From assembly GCA_964511015.1 (NCBI GenBank), contig CAZEDX010000121.1:1-9672 (forward strand): DNA of 9,672 bases, read 5' to 3'. Both the position numbers and the translations under genes were made by a program. Origin of the DNA: FEN-1099 sp964511015. GTDB lineage: Bacteria; Lernaellota; Lernaellaia; Lernaellales; Lernaellaceae. The notes beneath the pieces were generated by a model. The model saw only the letters and a program-made list of their open reading frames with translations, did no database searches and was not told the origin of the DNA. Positions 5,869-9,672 of this stretch are shown in pieces (position 1 is the first letter of the stretch; the number at the start of each line of letters is the position of its first letter).

Positions 5869-6405
5869 ATGACTCGCCTTCACGCTTGCATCGTCTCGAC
5901 CGAATTGGGGGAATTCGTGCTGGCCTGGGCGCCGGAGAGCTTTCCGCGCGTGCGGCGCATTCACCTGCCGGCGACGGCGGCCGAGATGCGCCGGCTGCTC
6001 GCGAGCTACGAGCTCGACGGCGAGCGCACCCCGCCCCTGGCCGGGCTCTTGCGGCGCTATGCCGCGGGCGAGAACGTGCGCTTCGCGTGGTCGGACCTCG
6101 ACCTCGCCGGCGTGCCGGATTTCCACGCCCGGGTGTACCGCGCGCTGTTCGCGCTGCGCCGCGGGCGGGTGATCGGCTACGGCGGACTGGCGCGGGCGGC
6201 CGGACGGCCGGCGGCGGCGCGGGCGGTGGGCCAGGCGATGGCCAACAACCCCGTGCCGATCGCCGTCCCCTGCCACCGGGTGGTGCGCGCCGGCGGACAC
6301 CTCGGCGGCTTCGGCGGCGGGCTCGATCTCAAGCGCCGGTTGCTGCGCCTCGAGGGCGTGCAACTCGCCGACGAAATGCACGTCGACCCGGCCGCGCTGG
6401 AATAG
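5869..6405 (+). CDS. ogt: methylated-DNA--protein-cysteine S-methyltransferase (O6-alkylguanine repair)
   Basis: A 178-residue suicide DNA-repair enzyme that transfers the alkyl group from O6-alkylguanine (and O4-alkylthymine) in DNA to its own cysteine. The C-terminal domain is well conserved: the acceptor is Cys135 in N-N-P-V-P-I-A-V-P-C-H-R-V-V (126-139), with Tyr104 in V-I-G-Y-G-G-L and the arginine finger Arg118 in A-A-A-R-A-V. The G-G-F-G-G-G segment at 146-151 forms the usual active-site loop. The N-terminal domain (1-80) is short and poorly conserved, as is common. There is no AraC-type Ada domain, so it is Ogt-like and not an adaptive regulator. It acts in the cytosol on DNA. A 60-base gap follows before the TIM-barrel gene; cotranscription is plausible but no functional link is evident. 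Confidence 0.95.
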   Translation: MTRLHACIVSTELGEFVLAWAPESFPRVRRIHLPATAAEMRRLLASYELDGERTPPLAGLLRRYAAGENVRFAWSDLDLAGVPDFHARVYRALFALRRGRVIGYGGLARAAGRPAAARAVGQAMANNPVPIAVPCHRVVRAGGHLGGFGGGLDLKRRLLRLEGVQLADEMHVDPAALE

Positions 6406-6465
6406 TCCAACCCCCCTTCGCGCGCGCTCTTGCGGCGGCGGTCCGGCGCTGTTACAAACCCCCAC

Positions 6466-7308
6466 ATGAAACCCTCCATGAGCACGCATCCGTTCGCGTT
6501 CGACCCCCTGGAAGAACATCATCTGCGCATCATCGCGGAAGCGGGTTTCGAACGCATTGAGCTGTGGGGCAACCGGCCCCATTTCGACTGTCATGACGAG
6601 CAGCAAATCGAGCAATTAGCCAAATGGTTAACTAGCTTCGGACTACAAATTGCGACGGTCCATCTGCCCTTCTACAACTCTTTCGGCAGCGCGGGGTTCG
6701 CCTACCGCAGTCTGGCCGACGCCGACCCCGTCAAACGGCAGGAATTGGCGGCCGATTGCCGGCGGCTGATCGACCTTTGCGCGATGTGGGATTGCCACCT
6801 GGCGGTGCTGCATCCGCTAGGCGCGAAACCCTACGACGGACTCGAGGAGCGGCGGCTGCGCGGCGAGCTGAATTGGCTGCTGCCGTACGCCATCGAACGA
6901 GGGGTCGATATCGCGTTGGAAAACATCATGCTGCCGCAGACGCGCACCGCCGTGCTGGCGGAGATCTGCCGCGACTATTGGCCGCATGTCGGCATCTGCC
7001 TGGATACCGGCCACGCCAACGTGGAAGGGGGCATTCTGGCGGAGATCGACGGCGCGGGCGAATATTTGCTCACCCTGCATGGACACGACAACCGCGGGCA
7101 GAAGGACGAGCATCGTCTGCCGGGCCGGGGGACGATCGATTGGCCCGCCGCTTTCGGCGCGCTCGACCGCCTCGCGCCCAACGCGCGGTACTTCACCTTC
7201 GAACTGCTGCCGGCGGCGCTGGGCGGCGAGGAAACCGACGACGAAAACCGCGAGTTGTTCGCGGCGGCGCGGCGTTTCTGGCAACACATCCGGGGGGAGG
7301 ATTCGTGA
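6466..7308 (+). CDS. sugar phosphate isomerase/epimerase-like TIM-barrel protein
   Basis: A 280-residue member of the xylose isomerase-like TIM-barrel (AP endonuclease family 2 fold) superfamily. Members isomerise or epimerise sugars, dehydrate inositols or cleave abasic DNA, using a divalent metal. Candidate ligands are Glu152 (A-L-E-N), Asp180 and His183 (C-L-D-T-G-H), His205/His207 (L-H-G-H-D-N) and Glu246 (F-T-F-E-L). H-D-N-R-G-Q-K-D-E-H followed by L-P-G-R-G-T-I-D-W (207-226) is typical of the sugar isomerase/epimerase branch and argues against endonuclease IV. The substrate is unknown. The start is uncertain: ATG 6466 and ATG 6478 are both possible and neither has a Shine-Dalgarno sequence; 6466 is chosen. 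Its stop overlaps the kinase start by one base (TGATG), so the two are translationally coupled. Confidence 0.85.
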   Translation: MKPSMSTHPFAFDPLEEHHLRIIAEAGFERIELWGNRPHFDCHDEQQIEQLAKWLTSFGLQIATVHLPFYNSFGSAGFAYRSLADADPVKRQELAADCRRLIDLCAMWDCHLAVLHPLGAKPYDGLEERRLRGELNWLLPYAIERGVDIALENIMLPQTRTAVLAEICRDYWPHVGICLDTGHANVEGGILAEIDGAGEYLLTLHGHDNRGQKDEHRLPGRGTIDWPAAFGALDRLAPNARYFTFELLPAALGGEETDDENRELFAAARRFWQHIRGEDS

Positions 7309-8372
7309 TGGAAAAAGCGGCCGACAAAGCCTTACGTGTGTTGCGTCTGCTCGAGCGGACGCAGCCCTACGACCTGATGCTGCACCGCCTCGCCGGCGAC
7401 GCTTCCGACCGCCGCTATTACCGCGTCAGCTACGGCGTGTTCGGCGAGAAACGATCGGCGATTCTGATGGAATTGGCCTCTCCCGCGACGCGCATCAAGA
7501 GCGAGGAAGTCACGCTGTACCACGACGAATCCGGCGAGCTGCCGTTCATCAATATCCACCGCTTTCTCGACCAGATCGGCGCGCCCGTGCCGCGCATTCT
7601 GATGGCCGATCTCGAAGCCGGCGTGCTGCTGCTGGAAGACCTCGGCGACACGCTGCTGGCCGACGTCGTCGCGCAGGGCGACCGCGAGCTGATCGCGCGG
7701 CTGTACAAGCGCGCCATCGACCAGCTCGTCTACCTCCAGGCGAAGGGCACCGAACGGCTGACCGACCGCTGTCTCGCCGCGCACCAGCGCTTCTCGCCGG
7801 AGTTGTTTCTGTGGGAGTTCCGGCACTTCATCGAATACGGCATCGAGGCCCGCCATGGCCAGATGCCCGCCGAGCCGCGGCGGGTGCTGGACGAATCGTG
7901 CGCGCGCTGGGCAGCGCGCCTAGCCGCGCTGCCGCAGGTGTTCGTCCATCGCGACTATCACAGTCGCAACCTCATGGTGCAAGCCGAGCGGCTGGTGATG
8001 ATCGACTTCCAGGACGCGCTGCTCGGGCCGGCCACCTACGACCTGGCCTCCCTGCTGCGCGACAGCTACGTCGACCTGGGTTGGGAGCTGGTCGACGAGT
8101 TGTTCGACCACTACCTCGCGGCGTGGGCCAAACGCACCGGGCAAGAACTCGACCGCGCGCGCTTCGCCGCCGACCTCTGGGCCACCGCAATGCAACGCAA
8201 CCTCAAGGCCGCCGGGCGCTTCGTCTACATCGAGCGCGTGAAGGGCAAACCGGGGTATGAAAAAGACATCCCGCGCACCATCGGCTACCTGCGCGGCTAC
8301 CGCGAACGGGCACCGGAACTGGCCGAGCTGATCGATCAGTTGCGGCCCTGGGTACCCGAGCTGGAGGGCTGA
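7308..8372 (+). CDS. amgK: AmgK-like anomeric amino-sugar kinase (APH family phosphotransferase)
   Basis: A 354-residue phosphotransferase of the aminoglycoside/choline kinase fold. The catalytic loop is H214-R-D216-Y-H-S-R-N221 and the Mg-binding segment I-D233-F-Q-D236, followed by A-L-L-G-P-A-T-Y-D-L-A-S-L-L-R-D (237-252). These are hallmark patterns of AmgK, which phosphorylates N-acetylmuramate and N-acetylglucosamine at C1 with ATP in the peptidoglycan salvage route. G-D-A-S-D-R-R-Y-Y-R (30-39) forms the nucleotide-binding hairpin. The length matches AmgK. GGAGG (7296-7300) lies seven bases before the ATG. The next gene, 2 bases downstream, is a sugar-1-phosphate nucleotidyltransferase, as expected for the AmgK-MurU pair. 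A kinase for another sugar is possible because the neighbouring nucleotidyltransferase is longer than MurU. Confidence 0.85.
   Translation: MEKAADKALRVLRLLERTQPYDLMLHRLAGDASDRRYYRVSYGVFGEKRSAILMELASPATRIKSEEVTLYHDESGELPFINIHRFLDQIGAPVPRILMADLEAGVLLLEDLGDTLLADVVAQGDRELIARLYKRAIDQLVYLQAKGTERLTDRCLAAHQRFSPELFLWEFRHFIEYGIEARHGQMPAEPRRVLDESCARWAARLAALPQVFVHRDYHSRNLMVQAERLVMIDFQDALLGPATYDLASLLRDSYVDLGWELVDELFDHYLAAWAKRTGQELDRARFAADLWATAMQRNLKAAGRFVYIERVKGKPGYEKDIPRTIGYLRGYRERAPELAELIDQLRPWVPELEG
8363..8367 (+). promoter_or_regulatory. ribosome binding site supporting the GTG start at 8375
   Basis: GGAGG lies seven bases before GTG 8375 and overlaps the end of the kinase gene. The alternative ATG at 8384 would be 16 bases away and would remove the first beta-strand residues, so GTG is chosen. 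Confidence 0.65.
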
Positions 8373-8374
8373 CC

Positions 8375-9391
8375 GTGCGCGCGATGGTGCTGGCCGCCGG
8401 GCTAGGTCTGCGCCTTCGTCCGCTGACGCTCGAACGCGCCAAGCCTGCCTGCCCAGTCGCCGGCCATCCGCTGTTGCATTTCGTGCTGGAACGACTGGCC
8501 GCCGCGGGCGTGCGCGAGGCGGTGGTCAACACGCATTATCTACCGCACACGGTCAACGCCGCGCTGGCCGATTTCGGCTCGGCGACGCTGCAAGTAACGG
8601 CGATCCACGAGCCAATCATCCTCGGCACCGGCGGCGGGCTGAAGAACGCACGCCGACTGCTGGAACAAGCCGACACCGTGCTGCTGCTAAACGGCGACAG
8701 CCTTAGCGAGGTGGACCTCGCGGCCGCCGTGCGCGAACACCGCGACAGCGAGGCACTGGCGACGATGGTGCTGCGTAGCGATCCGCGCATTGAACGCTAC
8801 GGCGCGGTGACCGTCGCGAACGACGGGGCGGTGATCGACATCGCCAATCTCCGCGGCCAGTCGGGCCCACGGAGCGGGTTGTTCGTCGGCACGCACCTGC
8901 TGAGCCCGCGGATCTTCGCCCACCTGCCCAAGCAGGCGGTGTTCTGCATCAACCGCGAGGCGTATCTGCCGCTGCTGTCCCACGAGCCCGGCGCAGTGCG
9001 CGCGCACTTCACCACCGGCCGCTTCTTCGACCTGGGCACCCCGGCCGACTACCTCGCGGCGAACTGGGCGTTGCTGGACCGTCCGGGTCCGTTCGCGTTG
9101 GTACGCCGCGGCCGGCACGAAACGGCGCCGGGGGTGTGGGTCGGCGAAGGCGTGACCGTCGACCCCACCGCCCTGCTGCGCGCGCCGGTGCTGCTCGGCG
9201 ACGGCGTGCGCGTCGACGCGGGCGCGCGGCTCGGGCCGTACGTCGTGGCCGGGGACGGCGCAGTCATCGTCGACGGCGTGCAGCTTGATCACTGCGTGGT
9301 GTGGGACGGGGTGACGGTGACCACCTCCGCGGCCAACGCGGTCTTCACCGCTGGTGGTCAGACAGGCGTGGATCTGGGGTCTAGGGTCTAG
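8375..9391 (+). CDS. sugar-1-phosphate nucleotidyltransferase with C-terminal beta-helix
   Basis: A 338-residue NTP-transferase that joins a sugar-1-phosphate to a nucleotide, giving an NDP-sugar and pyrophosphate. The signature G9-L-G-L-R13-L-R-P-L-T (9-18) and Lys23 in A-K-P-A-C-P-V bind the nucleotide; Asp108 (L-L-N-G-D-S-L) and Asp219 (F-F-D-L-G-T-P-A-D-Y-L) are the usual metal and sugar contacts; G-T-G-G-G-L-K (84-90) is also family-typical. Residues about 250-320 show hexapeptide-like repeats (G-V-W-V-G-E-G-V-T-V, L-L-G-D-G-V-R-V), a left-handed beta-helix as in GlmU or mannose-1-phosphate guanylyltransferases. MurU proper is about 220 residues and lacks this. The kinase upstream suggests UDP-MurNAc salvage, but nucleotide and sugar are not settled. 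Translation starts at GTG. The last codons and the TAG stop lie inside a heptamer repeat. Confidence 0.88.
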   Translation: MRAMVLAAGLGLRLRPLTLERAKPACPVAGHPLLHFVLERLAAAGVREAVVNTHYLPHTVNAALADFGSATLQVTAIHEPIILGTGGGLKNARRLLEQADTVLLLNGDSLSEVDLAAAVREHRDSEALATMVLRSDPRIERYGAVTVANDGAVIDIANLRGQSGPRSGLFVGTHLLSPRIFAHLPKQAVFCINREAYLPLLSHEPGAVRAHFTTGRFFDLGTPADYLAANWALLDRPGPFALVRRGRHETAPGVWVGEGVTVDPTALLRAPVLLGDGVRVDAGARLGPYVVAGDGAVIVDGVQLDHCVVWDGVTVTTSAANAVFTAGGQTGVDLGSRV

Positions 9392-9397
9392 GGTCTG
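9377..9397. repeat. heptamer tandem repeat, GGGTCTA type, over a gene end
   Basis: Three contiguous units: GGGTCTA, GGGTCTA, GGGTCTG. The array covers the last four sense codons and TAG stop (9389-9391) of the nucleotidyltransferase. Each unit followed by G carries TAG on the plus strand, and the reverse complement TAGACCC carries one on the other strand. Confidence 0.85.
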
Positions 9398-9454
9398 GGA
9401 GGTAGCGTTTCAGCGGGGCGGGCCACGGCGTCCTTTCGAGTGTGATGATAACCT

Positions 9455-9532
9455 GAATCCGTTGCCGTCCATCCGGTGCGATCCGTTCGATCCTGACCGT
9501 CCTGTCGATCCGGACGATCCTGTTCATCCTGT
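9455..9532. repeat. 9-bp tandem repeat, CGATCCTGT type
   Basis: Degenerate tandem units with a 9-base period. From 9479 the phasing is exact: CGATCCGTT, CGATCCTGA, CCGTCCTGT, CGATCCGGA, CGATCCTGT, TCATCCTGT. Weaker units precede it from about 9455. It lies just downstream of the nucleotidyltransferase and ends in an A-run (9534-9539). Because nine is divisible by three it keeps an open frame on the minus strand (R-I-D-R-T-V-R-I-like), but that frame has no ribosome site and is not called as a gene. Confidence 0.85.
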
Positions 9533-9540
9533 CAAAAAAG

Positions 9541-9672
9541 ACGTTGTTTCGGTAAAACACCGTGTTTTCAAGCAATCACCGTCGCGCAAGTGTTTGATTT
9601 TGAAGGGGGTGTTTTTGCCGCACATCGCCGTAAAAACACCGCGCAAACGTGCCGTTTTCGGCGGGCAAGTGC
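9541..9672. other. AT-richer intergenic stretch with inverted AAAACAC motifs and 79-bp spaced boxes
   Basis: No coding signal. AAAACAC occurs in plus orientation at 9554 and 9633 and inverted (GTGTTTT) at 9562 and 9609. The first pair forms the palindrome at 9554-9568 around one central base. The second pair is part of a longer hairpin (9608-9640) with nine perfect pairs, one G-T pair and one mismatch around the loop ACATC. AAAACACCG (9554, 9633) and GCAAGTG (9586, 9665) both recur exactly 79 bases apart. The window ends here, so what follows is unknown. Confidence 0.6.

Noticed and set aside
5722..6615. Minus-strand open frame (297 codons) over the alkyltransferase gene
   Set aside because: The opposite strand encodes an intact P-C-H-R alkyltransferase; this frame has no family features.
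6466..7308. Endonuclease IV (nfo) annotation for the TIM-barrel protein, suggested by the adjacent DNA-repair gene
   Set aside because: The fold is shared, but the H-D-N...G-T-I-D-W region is that of sugar isomerase/epimerase proteins, and the coupled neighbours are a sugar kinase and a nucleotidyltransferase.
9381..9575. 64-codon minus-strand frame with R-I-D-R-like repeats
   Set aside because: The frame stays open because the DNA has a 9-base period. No ribosome site, and it is made of repeat DNA.
9608..9640. Hairpin read as an intrinsic terminator for the plus-strand cluster
   Set aside because: The A/T runs are inside the stem and no T-run follows; it is also more than 200 bases beyond the last stop codon.
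9541..9672. CRISPR array or integron attC site
   Set aside because: Only two diverged copies of short boxes; no uniform repeats and spacers, no attC core sites, and no cas or integrase gene in view.

Overview
The window is GC-rich, densely coded bacterial DNA. The features point to an uncultured Gram-negative, deltaproteobacterial-like lineage (Myxococcota, Desulfobacterota or a related group). The evidence is an Asp-rich repeat lipoprotein of a style common there, tandem B12-binding radical SAM enzymes, and an AmgK-type sugar kinase next to a sugar-1-phosphate nucleotidyltransferase. The taxonomic call is inference; no rRNA or marker gene is present.

The left half (1-5548) is read on the minus strand. 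In transcription order it holds a diacylglycerol/sphingosine-kinase-like lipid kinase (4583-5548), a DHH/DHHA1 phosphoesterase (3442-4410), two paralogous B12-binding radical SAM proteins that overlap by 14 bases (1806-3245 and 395-1819), and a lipoprotein (325 to the left edge) that breaks off inside a (Asp-Asp-Asp-Ala)n repeat. The lipoprotein has a good sigma70-like promoter of its own, lying over the stop codon of the preceding radical SAM gene.

The right half (5869-9391) is read on the plus strand: an O6-alkylguanine-DNA alkyltransferase (Ogt type), then a tight cluster of a xylose-isomerase-like TIM-barrel protein, an AmgK-like anomeric sugar kinase and a sugar nucleotidyltransferase with a C-terminal beta-helix extension. 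The last three are joined by a 1-base overlap and a 2-base gap. They look like a sugar-activation module, plausibly peptidoglycan amino-sugar salvage or NDP-sugar synthesis. A 320-base gap (5549-5868) separates the two divergent blocks.

The most unusual non-coding signal is that several gaps carry short tandem repeats with a 7-base period, each of a different sequence: GCTTGRG at 3328, ACTCTTC at 3416, GAAACCC at 5646 and GGGTCTA at 9377, plus a decayed candidate at 5607. Two of them run over the 3' end of a gene and supply its stop codon. A separate 9-base-period array (consensus CGATCCTGT) lies at 9455-9532. It is followed by an AT-richer stretch with inverted AAAACAC motifs and a pair of boxes repeated 79 bases apart. 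No complete, clearly new multi-gene system was found; the repeat ecology and the sugar-activation cluster are the parts most worth following up.
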